A DNA stretch of 19,115 nucleotides from Zwartia sp. (GTDB lineage Bacteria > Pseudomonadota > Gammaproteobacteria > Burkholderiales > Burkholderiaceae_B): positions 1-19,115 of the forward strand of contig JAURZO010000132.1 of the NCBI GenBank assembly GCA_030653405.1, written 5' to 3'. This document shows, in pieces, positions 1 to 6,177 of this stretch (the first letter of the stretch is position 1; each line of letters starts with the position of its first letter). The notes under the pieces are model-generated. The model searched no databases and was not told where the DNA came from. It was given only the letters and a program-made list of their open reading frames with translations. A program made the position numbers and the translations under genes.

Positions 1-82
1 GTTCCGCGACCCCGGAATATGCACCCATATCCAGAGGCGCGCTTTTATGCGTCACACCCGAGGTAGGAGCCGTATGCGGTAA
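1..82 (+). pseudogene. C-terminal tail of the group II intron reverse transcriptase/maturase, apparently frameshifted
   Basis: The frame starting at base 1 reads HPYPEARFYA around residues 8-17 and stops at TAG 64-66. The frame starting at base 2 ends TRGRSRMR and stops at TAA 80-82, inside domain V. From memory of the family, intron-encoded proteins of class C type end with an HP.P..RF.A segment followed by a GRSRMR-like tail that overlaps domain V. The two halves are therefore the same C-terminus in different frames, with a shift near bases 45-56. If so, the maturase is damaged at its extreme C-terminus. Only about 27 codons are visible, so the rest of the protein cannot be judged. Confidence 0.4.
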
Positions 83-139
83 TTCTGCAAGTACGGATCT
101 GTGCGGGGGGCAGGAGGTAACTTCTGTCCCTACCGCGAC
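1..139 (+). mobile_element. 3' end of a group II intron (domains V and VI)
   Basis: Bases 67-100 fold as a 34-nt group II intron domain V. The catalytic AGC is at 68-70, the lower stem pairs 67-74 with 92-99, there is a two-base bulge A89-A90, and the upper stem pairs 76-79 with 85-88. Domain VI follows: 107-116 pairs with 121-130, closed by a GTAA loop at 117-120. An unpaired A at 132 lies eight bases from a 3' terminus ending in AC (139), which fits the branch-point A and the AY rule. The G69-A97 pair replaces the usual G-U next to the triad, so activity may be reduced. The rest of the intron lies left of the window. Beyond 139 the minus-strand helicase frame begins, so the intron is inserted in that gene in antisense orientation. 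The class is not certain; the way the reverse-transcriptase frame runs into domain V resembles bacterial class C introns. Confidence 0.8.
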
Positions 140-1725
140 CCAAACAACTTGCGTTTCACGCCTTCATCCAGCGTCTCAAAATCCACCTCGGTCAAGACGA
201 TCCCGGCGGCACTTTGGCCTTTGAAACGATAGACCGAATCCACCAATAACTCGCCCTCGGCCCAGAGCGCATCCCCGGCCGTTGAGTATTTACCGGTGGG
301 GCGCCGGAGCGTCCAATCCCCGAGCTCAGGTGTCTGGATCAAGTCAGAGTTCATCAGTCCGCGCCAGCTTACCAACGCGATATCGGAAAGCGCGATACCC
401 AGCGACAACAGGTGTTTTACCGCGGCCTCGGTTTGGCGTCGCAACTGCGCCTCGGTCGTGTAAGTATGAAAATTGGGTATCTCGCCCTCATAGGCCGAGC
501 GTGCTTCGATCGGAGAATCCGATAGCTTGAGCGCGTTCAGTACCTGGCAGACCTGCCGCGGTGTGCGGAAATTGTCCTGGCAGCGGACCGTCACGACATC
601 CGACAGGTCAAACTCGTCGCGCGGGTAGAGGCGTTGAGCCGCATCCTCCAGCAAATAAATCCGACCGTCCTCCGAGAGTTGTGGCAACAAGCTCGCGACC
701 CAGTCTGGTTCAAAATCCTGCCCCTCGTCGATGATGATCAGCTGATAGCGGCCCTGCATCTCCGGGGTGGCGTCGACCGCGTCTTTGTACTCGGCGCTGA
801 GCTTGTCGTACAAACCCTTGGCACCAAAATCCGGCTCACCCACGTGCTGGCGGTGATGGTCCACGCAGAGTTCATGAAAACTCGCGATCCGGGCGCGCGT
901 GGGGGCGAGCTGTGTGATGTGATCGGCGAGTGCGCGGTTGTAACAAACATAGAGACTACGCTGCGAGGCTGCGGTGGCATCTTGTAACAAACGCAAGGCC
1001 AGCTGTGTTTTGCCCGAGCCCGCCGTTGCTTGAATCCTCAGTACACCCGAGGGTGTATCGATGCGCGGCACCCAAGTGGCCAGACCATCGGCGAGCCGCA
1101 GGGTGGTCTGACGCAGTTGCGCGCCCAAGACCCGCAGATCGGGCGTAACCTTAAACTCATTGCACAGAAACTGTCGTAGCGAAGTGAGCGAGCTGGGGTC
1201 AGAACTCGTTCCACCGACACCACCACCGACACCACCACCACTTGCCAACGTCTCCATCACAAACGAACCCAGCTGCGCAAACCCCGTCGCATCCACAATC
1301 CGCTCGGGCGGAATGCCGACAACGTGCTGCCCCTCGACCCTAAAGTCCGGCAGCACCAGACAATTAGTCACCACCGCGCGCAGGCACGCTTGTTGCAGGC
1401 GACTGACCATCGCGGCATGCTGGACCTTGAGTTGGCGACCCACGTCTTTGCTGCCTTCTTTGTACATCTTGAACATTACGCCGTTGATCAGCTCGACCGC
1501 ACCGGATTTGATTTCTAACAGCAAAATATTGCCCGTCGGTCCCAGCACCACCAGATCGATTTCGCCGTGTCGGTCGCGTCCCTCGTGCACCGTGTGCCAC
1601 GGCACACTATGAAAAATTTCATAGCCCTCGGAGAGTGATTGCTCTAGCACCCGCAGCACATCCAGCTCGCGTTGTAAGCCAATGACCGGTAATGCCGGCG
1701 GCAGGGAAGGGTAAAGGACAGCCAT
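130..1725 (-). pseudogene. NERD-domain nuclease/UvrD-type DNA helicase, C-terminus cut off by the group II intron
   Basis: The 531-residue product has an N-terminal NERD (nuclease-related) domain with GEID at residues 54-57 and LEIKSG at 70-75, giving E55, D57, E71 and K73 as the likely metal site. A glycine/valine linker follows at about 163-172. The superfamily 1 helicase part has Walker A ATAGSGKT (233-240), DEGQDF (333-338) and a QDNFRTP segment, then VYRFKGQSA (motif V) near the end. Motif VI, normally just after the final RKLF, is missing because the frame enters the intron at 139/140 and stops at 130-132. The ATG at 1723-1725 is preferred over an upstream in-frame GTG because AGGAG lies 6-7 bases before it. 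The family is common in accessory and defence regions. The interrupted protein probably lacks ATP hydrolysis unless the intron splices or the remainder lies left of the window. However, the intron is antisense to this gene and would not splice from its mRNA. Confidence 0.85.
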
Positions 1726-1849
1726 CGCCGACTCCTCTTGGGATAGACCACAACATAACGTATTTGTTAGTGGCAAATTTTGTAGCACCTTTCCAGTTCT
1801 AATCCGGCTGTGAATGTTGAGGTAGCTCAGCTAAATGACACTTGGCATG

Positions 1850-1880
1850 GGTTCCTTTTTGGAACCTTTTAGGCTAAAAT
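1850..1880 (+). promoter_or_regulatory. Likely autoregulatory promoter/operator of the ParD-like/RelE module
   Basis: A perfect inverted repeat, GGTTCC (1850-1855) and GGAACC (1861-1866) separated by five T, lies just upstream of the antitoxin. TAAAAT at 1875-1880 is a plausible -10 box with a weak -35 (TTCCTT, 1852-1857) 17 bases away, so the repeat covers the -35 and spacer. That is where an antitoxin repressor would bind. The predicted transcription start near 1887 also supports translation from the ATG at 1903 rather than the one at 1879. The hairpin could instead act as a weak terminator, since TTTT follows it. Confidence 0.45.
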
Positions 1881-1902
1881 GAGTTATCCATTGGAGAGCG
1901 TC

Positions 1903-2112
1903 ATGTCCGTCAACGTCAAGCTTTCTGAAACCCTGGTTGACCAGGCTAAGAGCCACGCAAAGGTTCAACATCGGTCTGTCCCTAAGCAAATCGAATATTG
2001 GTCCCGAATAGGCAAAATTGCCGAAGAAAACCCAGATCTACCATTCTTCATGATCCGTGATATCTTGATCGCTGATCAAGAAGCGGTTGTTGGCGAGTAC
2101 GTGTTTAGCTGA
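1903..2112 (+). CDS. ParD-like family antitoxin
   Basis: This 69-residue protein matches the ParD-like antitoxin family (the ParD_like Pfam type). It starts SVNVKLSETLVDQAK, followed by HRSVPKQIEYWSRIGK at about residues 25-40, the characteristic ribbon-helix-helix-type core. It should neutralise the toxin encoded immediately downstream and repress the shared promoter. The ATG at 1903 is chosen over the in-frame ATG at 1879 because GGAG (1893-1896) lies six bases before it and because family members begin at about this residue. The stop TGA (2110-2112) overlaps the toxin ATG by one base, indicating translational coupling. The frame appears intact. Confidence 0.8.
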   Translation: MSVNVKLSETLVDQAKSHAKVQHRSVPKQIEYWSRIGKIAEENPDLPFFMIRDILIADQEAVVGEYVFS

Positions 2113-2399
2113 TGCGTCTACTCGTCACTCCCTCGTTTGTGAGGGCAACCAAGAAAATGCATCCACCGCAACCACCGCAAAAGCTGGAGCTTGATGCAGC
2201 GTTGCGTGCCATCAGTGAAAATCCAATTGCAGGTGAGACGAAGGTGGGTGATTTGGCGGGCATTCGTGTTTACAAGTTCCGGTTATCGAATCAGATATAT
2301 CTTTTGGCTTATCGGATTTTGGATACGGAAAGCTTAAAACTCTTAACCCTTGGCTCTCACGAGAATTTTTACCGCGATTTGAAACGTATCGAGGACTGA
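2112..2399 (+). CDS. RelE/ParE-family toxin
   Basis: This 95-residue basic protein has the RelE/ParE superfamily layout: an N-terminal strand (MRLLVTPSFVRATKK), a helical middle, then KVGDLAGIRVYKFR (residues about 43-56), YLLAYRI, and a C-terminal LLTLGSHENFYRDLKR. The last segment is highly characteristic of RelE/ParE-type toxins paired with ParD-like antitoxins. Such toxins are either ribosome-dependent mRNA interferases or gyrase poisons; the sequence alone does not say which. It overlaps the antitoxin stop by one base, so the two genes are cotranscribed and toxin synthesis depends on antitoxin translation. Length and motifs look complete. Confidence 0.85.
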   Translation: MRLLVTPSFVRATKKMHPPQPPQKLELDAALRAISENPIAGETKVGDLAGIRVYKFRLSNQIYLLAYRILDTESLKLLTLGSHENFYRDLKRIED

Positions 2400-2415
2400 A
2401 TTAACAGGTCCTGCC

Positions 2416-2507
2416 AGAAAAATCAATTGCTGTGCGTATGAAGTCAAAGAAGACATCATTAGTTTGCCAGTGACGCTTCAAGCTCGACACTCAAAAAATG
2501 ACAACAA
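2416..2507 (+). pseudogene. N-terminal relic of a second RelE/HigB-type toxin
   Basis: In the frame read from tgc tgt gcg tat, the DNA encodes YEVKEDIISLPVTLQARH at about 2436-2489. This resembles the N-terminus of RelE/HigB-like toxins, where a ..V..DI.SLP..L.ARF pattern is typical. After about 25 recognisable residues the frame runs into the start region of the antitoxin gene and ends without the remaining roughly 70 residues. The partner class of the downstream HigA-like gene is exactly such a toxin, which supports the reading. The deletion joint falls at about 2490-2498, where an 18-base repeat also found at 3900 begins. The match is from memory of the family pattern, so confidence is moderate. 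Confidence 0.45.
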
Positions 2508-2513
2508 AAATGA
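2496..2513 (+). repeat. 18-base direct repeat, copy 1
   Basis: The string aaatgacaacaaaaatga occurs here and again, identically and in the same orientation, at 3900-3917. This copy covers the two possible start codons of the HigA-like antitoxin. The other covers the stop of the lipid A acyltransferase and the start region of the DUF2779 gene. It is A-rich, but an exact 18-base match is more than expected by chance in 19 kb. Confidence 0.7.
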
Positions 2514-2806
2514 CTAAGACCTTGACCCATAAGCAAATGGTCAAGAAGATGCTCAAGAGTCCAGCTGTGAAAGTGGAGGTAGAAAAGCTAAACCGAGAGG
2601 AGTTTGCAATTCTTGATGAGATTCTTGCGGCCAGAAAAGAAGCGGGCTTGTCTCAGGCGCAAATTGCCAAACGTATGGGCACGCATGCCCCTGCCATTGC
2701 GAGGCTCGAGGGTGCCTTAGCCACAGGTAAGCACTCCCCAAGCTTAAGCACCTTAAGAAAATATGCAGCGGCCTTGGGAAAGAGGATAGAAGTTCACTTA
2801 GTATAG
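2498..2806 (+). CDS. HigA-like XRE-family antitoxin, orphaned
   Basis: The 102-residue protein ends in a helix-turn-helix of the XRE type: ILDEILAARKEAGLSQ, then IAKRMGTHAPAIARLE (about residues 57-72), then SLSTLRKYAAALGKRI. This is the arrangement of HigA1-type antitoxins that follow a RelE/HigB toxin. Here the toxin is reduced to a short fragment, so the gene is an orphan that may act as a DNA-binding regulator or protect against a related toxin elsewhere. Two in-frame starts exist, ATG 2498 and ATG 2510; neither has a good Shine-Dalgarno sequence. Their surroundings are part of an 18-base repeat, so the native start may have been altered by the deletion. Confidence 0.75.
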   Translation: MTTKMTKTLTHKQMVKKMLKSPAVKVEVEKLNREEFAILDEILAARKEAGLSQAQIAKRMGTHAPAIARLEGALATGKHSPSLSTLRKYAAALGKRIEVHLV

Positions 2807-3032
2807 GGAAAATCACTACAAAGGCCAGCAACAACAAGAGGACTACTTGATCAACAATAACGCTTTCATTTTCGCTCTGACATGCAACATGACAGCTGGC
2901 GTCACAGTCGCATTTTTTTGGCGCGTCTGATTTTCCAGTCCAGCGACTACGCCACTGAGGGCGCACTAGGCATGTCCAAGCGTGTTGAACGAGAGAGGCG
3001 CTTTCCGTTTTGAGTGATTTTCAGGCCTGTAT
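2807..3032. other. Intergenic stretch with no recognised gene
   Basis: 226 bases separate the antitoxin from the acyltransferase. I see no convincing open frame, terminator with a T tail, or consensus promoter. The promoter of the acyltransferase probably lies here. Confidence 0.5.
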
Positions 3033-3905
3033 ATGCTCAATAAAATCGGTCTCATCTGTGTGACGGTAATATTTAAAGCCCTGGCCTCGCTGCCGTTGAC
3101 CATGCTGCAAAGAATTGGTTACTGCGCGGGCTGGTTATTATGGATCCTGCCAGGCAAATACAAGCAACGCGCTTGGATAAACATGCGGCGTGCGATGCCG
3201 GATGCGACGCCCGACATGCTGCGTCAGTCGCTGATCAATGTAGGACAATTGTTTTTAGAAATGCCTTATTGGCACTCGCACCTAGACGAGCAAGAGATCG
3301 ACAGACAAGTTCAGTTTGATGGTTGGGACAAAATCGAACAAGCCTTAAACAAGGGCAAGGGTTTGATTTTGTTGGGTCCGCATGCCGGTAGTTTTGAATC
3401 TCTGGGCGCAATTTATACTAGTCGTTTTCCTGCTACGGTGCTTTTTCGACCGCCAAGAATCGCCTGGTTACAAGAGTGGATCATCAAAACGCGAAGCAGA
3501 GCACGTTTGACCATGGCACCCGCCAACCACACCGGTGTGAGGAGCTTGGTCAAGGCTCTCAAGCGAGGCCAGTCGATTGGTATTTTGCCTGATCAGGTTC
3601 CTGTGATGGGCGAGGGCGCCTGGGCTCCTTTTTTTGGCGAACCCGCTTATACGACGACCTTAGTTGAGCGGCTACAAAATCTGACGCAGGCACCTATTTT
3701 TGTCATGGCTGCAAAACGCAATGGAATCGGAAAGGGCTTTACAGTGTATTGCCATGAGCTCGTCGAGCGATTGTCTGAGGATCCACAGTGTGCTGCGGCT
3801 CAGATTAATCGCGCCATGGAAGACATGATCCGCCTTATGCCGACTCAGTATTTGTGGGGTTACCACCGCTACAAGCAGCCCAGGGTTAAAGTTCATAAGA
3901 AATGA
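3033..3905 (+). CDS. Lipid A late acyltransferase family protein (LpxL/LpxM/HtrB type)
   Basis: The 290-residue protein matches the lysophospholipid acyltransferase family that adds secondary acyl chains to Kdo-lipid A, or related acyl chains, at the inner membrane. The N-terminus is hydrophobic (residues about 5-40), consistent with a membrane anchor. The catalytic H-x4-E motif is GPHAGSFE with H117 and E122. GILPDQVP (about residues 189-196) and APFFGEPA follow as the conserved substrate-binding blocks, and the C-terminus has QYLWGYHRYK, which resembles the usual WxxxRxK end. Length is in the normal range of about 290-310. Specificity (lauroyl versus myristoyl, or a glycolipid/ornithine-lipid relative) cannot be set from sequence. 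It is probably chromosomal housekeeping content between two accessory blocks. Start ATG 3033 has only a weak AGG upstream. Confidence 0.85.
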   Translation: MLNKIGLICVTVIFKALASLPLTMLQRIGYCAGWLLWILPGKYKQRAWINMRRAMPDATPDMLRQSLINVGQLFLEMPYWHSHLDEQEIDRQVQFDGWDKIEQALNKGKGLILLGPHAGSFESLGAIYTSRFPATVLFRPPRIAWLQEWIIKTRSRARLTMAPANHTGVRSLVKALKRGQSIGILPDQVPVMGEGAWAPFFGEPAYTTTLVERLQNLTQAPIFVMAAKRNGIGKGFTVYCHELVERLSEDPQCAAAQINRAMEDMIRLMPTQYLWGYHRYKQPRVKVHKK

Positions 3906-3917
3906 CAACAAAAATGA
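3900..3917 (+). repeat. 18-base direct repeat, copy 2
   Basis: Identical to 2496-2513. It contains the acyltransferase stop codon (TGA 3903-3905) and an in-frame upstream ATG (3915) of the next gene. Confidence 0.7.
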
Positions 3918-3926
3918 GACCCCCAC

Positions 3927-5468
3927 ATGCGCCCACTGTCAAAATCAAAGCTGATGGCCTATCGGCAGTGCCCCAAGCGCGTGTGGCTCGAAGTCCATCA
4001 CCCAGACTTGCGCGCAGATACCGCCGCCGCCCAGAAAAGCTTTGACATCGGACATCAAGTCGGAGAGATCGCACAGCAGTTGTATGACCCCGCAGGACTT
4101 GGCACCGTGATTGAGCCCTTTGCCGAGGGCCTGGACGTCGCGATCGCGCGCAGCCTAGCCTTGCTCGATACGCCACAACCAATCTTCGAAGCCGGCTTTG
4201 CCGCCGAGGGGGCGATGGCATTTGCAGACGTGATGCTGCCCGTACAAGAAAATACCCAGGCCAACACCCCCAACACCTGGCGCATGATCGAGGTCAAGTC
4301 CTCCACCTCCGTCAAGGATTACCATCGCGAAGACGTCGCCGTCCAGGCCTTTGTCGCCCGCGCAGCAGGCGTGCCACTTGCCGCCATCGCACTCGCACAT
4401 ATTGACAACAGCTGGACCTATCCCGGTGGTGGAGACTATCAAGGCCTGCTCGTAGAAAAAGACCTGACCGACGAAGCCTTTGCCCGTGGCGCAGAAGTCC
4501 AGAGCTGGATCGAGGGTGCACAAAGCGCTGTCGCGCAAGCCACGGCACCGGCGATCACCATCGGCAAACACTGCCACGATCCCTATCCTTGCGGGTTTTA
4601 CGCGCACTGCCAACGTCAAGAGCTTCAAGCCGAACATCCCATCGCGTGGCTGCCCGGACGCCTGAGCAAAGGCTTAGTCACACTCATTGCAAACAAAGGC
4701 ATCACAGAGCTTAGAGATGTCCCCGATCACTTGCTCGACGCTTATCAACAGCGCGTTAAAAATGTGACACTCGCCAACGAGGCGTATTTTGAACAAGCGA
4801 GTGCAGCACAAGCTCTCGCTGCGCACACACTACCCGCGTATTTTCTGGATTTTGAGACCATTACGTTTGCCGTGCCGATATGGTCGGGCACGCGACCCTA
4901 TCAACAGATCCCGTTTCAGTTCAGCGTCCATCGCCTCTCGCAGGACAGCCAACGTCAAGGCCAACCTCAAGGCCAGTCCAACACGCAGCTCTCCGAGCAA
5001 TCCTTTATCGACCTCTCCGGCAACGATCCCTCAGAGGCCTTTTCCAAGGCCCTGATCGCTGCGTGTCACGAGCCCATCCCGATCTTTGTTTACAACGCAG
5101 GGTTTGAGAACGCCCGCATTCGCGAGCTGGCCGCGAGATTTCCTCCGCTCGCCCAAGCCTTGCTCGCGCTCAGCGCACGCGTGGTCGATCTCTTGCCGAT
5201 CGCACGCGAGTTTTACTACCATCCCAGCCAGCAAGGCAGCTGGAGCATCAAAGCCGTCCTGCCCGCCCTCTGTCCAGATCTGCATTACGACGAACTCGAC
5301 GGCGTACAAGATGGCGGTATGGCCATGAGCGCCTTTGCAGAAGCCATAGCACCCCAGACTACGTCCACACGCAAAGACGAGATCGAGCGACAACTGCTCG
5401 ACTATTGCAAACTCGATACCTATGCCATGGTGCGACTGTGGAGCGCGTTTACCGGGCAGAACCTTTAA
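3927..5468 (+). CDS. DUF2779 protein: Cas4-like Fe-S nuclease domain plus DEDD-type exonuclease-like domain
   Basis: The N-terminal half (about 1-235) has PD-(D/E)XK nuclease features: LSKSKLMAYRQCPKRVWLE at the start, D101 in FADVM, and IEVKSS with E122 and K124. Four cysteines placed as in Cas4/AddB-type iron-sulfur nucleases are C15, C216, C222 and C228. The C-terminal half carries YFLDFET (D308, E310), YNAGFEN and DYCKLDT (D497), an arrangement like DnaQ/DEDD 3'-5' exonucleases and RNase H-fold proteins. The whole matches the DUF2779 family. A glutamine-rich insertion lies at about residues 340-365. ATG 3927 is used; an in-frame ATG at 3915 is possible, and neither has a clear ribosome site. 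It follows the acyltransferase by 21 bases. The biological role of the family is not established; DNA processing or defence is an inference from the two nuclease folds. Confidence 0.8.
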   Translation: MRPLSKSKLMAYRQCPKRVWLEVHHPDLRADTAAAQKSFDIGHQVGEIAQQLYDPAGLGTVIEPFAEGLDVAIARSLALLDTPQPIFEAGFAAEGAMAFADVMLPVQENTQANTPNTWRMIEVKSSTSVKDYHREDVAVQAFVARAAGVPLAAIALAHIDNSWTYPGGGDYQGLLVEKDLTDEAFARGAEVQSWIEGAQSAVAQATAPAITIGKHCHDPYPCGFYAHCQRQELQAEHPIAWLPGRLSKGLVTLIANKGITELRDVPDHLLDAYQQRVKNVTLANEAYFEQASAAQALAAHTLPAYFLDFETITFAVPIWSGTRPYQQIPFQFSVHRLSQDSQRQGQPQGQSNTQLSEQSFIDLSGNDPSEAFSKALIAACHEPIPIFVYNAGFENARIRELAARFPPLAQALLALSARVVDLLPIAREFYYHPSQQGSWSIKAVLPALCPDLHYDELDGVQDGGMAMSAFAEAIAPQTTSTRKDEIERQLLDYCKLDTYAMVRLWSAFTGQNL

Positions 5469-5550
5469 GTAGAAGCCACGGCGGATAAACAGCCGTCAGC
5501 GCACACCCAACTCAGAAACCCCTGCATATGATGTTCAGTCGATTATTGAC

Positions 5551-5889
5551 ATGAATAGACAAATGGAAAACGCAGAAGCCAAGAAATCCACCACACCTAG
5601 AGCTAAACCCAAGCCCGCAACCAAAGTCTCTACAGGATCATTTTCTGAAACAACGCCCGTGACAAAGTATGCAACCGCCGCACAGGTTGAGCCGGCACCT
5701 GTTGATGTAGAAAAACGCGCAAGCGCAGATGAACACGCCGAAGCGATCAAACGACTAGAGGCCGAGGTCGAGGCGCTGAAAGTGAAGGCAGCCGAGATGC
5801 AACAGGCTACGGATCAGAAGCTCAAGCTCTACGTCAAGATGCAGTTCGGCGCGATGAGCTTGCTGGGGATGTTTAATATTTTTGGCTGA
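5551..5889 (+). CDS. Small coiled-coil protein, unknown function
   Basis: I do not recognise this 112-residue protein. Residues 1-55 are low-complexity, rich in Lys, Ala, Pro and Thr, and probably disordered. Residues about 58-92 (ADEHAEAIKRLEAEVEALKV and on) form a heptad-patterned coiled coil. The last 20 residues (KMQFGAMSLLGMFNIFG) are hydrophobic and could touch a membrane. This layout is common in short accessory proteins encoded next to mobile or defence genes. In-frame starts exist at 5551 and 5563; no strong Shine-Dalgarno sequence decides between them. The codon pattern and lack of stops favour a real gene. Confidence 0.55.
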   Translation: MNRQMENAEAKKSTTPRAKPKPATKVSTGSFSETTPVTKYATAAQVEPAPVDVEKRASADEHAEAIKRLEAEVEALKVKAAEMQQATDQKLKLYVKMQFGAMSLLGMFNIFG

Positions 5890-5966
5890 GGGGAGCGCGA
5901 GTAAACATTACAAGTAAGCGCTGTATGTCTTTCTGCAACGCCATCTGAATGCAACTAACCTCTGGG

Positions 5967-5999
5967 CGACCACTTTGTCATGGGATGAGATAGTGGTCG
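5967..5999 (+). promoter_or_regulatory. 8-bp perfect inverted repeat before a small open frame
   Basis: CGACCACT (5967-5974) and AGTGGTCG (5992-5999) are perfectly complementary across a 17-base loop and lie 7 bases before the ATG at 6007. This could be an operator or an RNA hairpin affecting the small gene. No T-run follows, so it is not a standard terminator. Confidence 0.35.
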
Positions 6000-6006
6000 T
6001 GTATTA

Positions 6007-6177
6007 ATGAACAACATGAAATCAATTTATTACACCCTAGGCAATAAAGGTAAGTCCGATGTCGGCCTAGGTACGGAGCAACTCAAGCGTGGCGTCGCGA
6101 TGGAGTTTCGAAAATATCTCAGGAAATATCGCGATCTAACTTTCCAAGAAAAATTCATACTGATAGGTGGTATTTAA
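6007..6177 (+). CDS. Possible 56-residue protein, unrecognised
   Basis: An open frame from ATG 6007 (second ATG 6016) encodes 56 residues beginning MNNMKSIYYTLGNKGKSDVG and ending FQEKFILIGGI. It contains a basic stretch, MEFRKYLRKYR, at about residues 32-42. I know no family for it. There is no clear Shine-Dalgarno sequence. Its TAA stop (6175-6177) overlaps the stop of the convergent DUF3427 helicase gene (6174-6176), so the two genes meet tail to tail with no space. It could be a real small gene or the remnant of a larger one. Confidence 0.35.
   Translation: MNNMKSIYYTLGNKGKSDVGLGTEQLKRGVAMEFRKYLRKYRDLTFQEKFILIGGI

Noticed and set aside
2553..2966. Minus-strand 137-codon frame opposite the HigA-like gene
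   Set aside because: It is antisense to a clear XRE antitoxin and its translation is low-quality, with no recognisable pattern.
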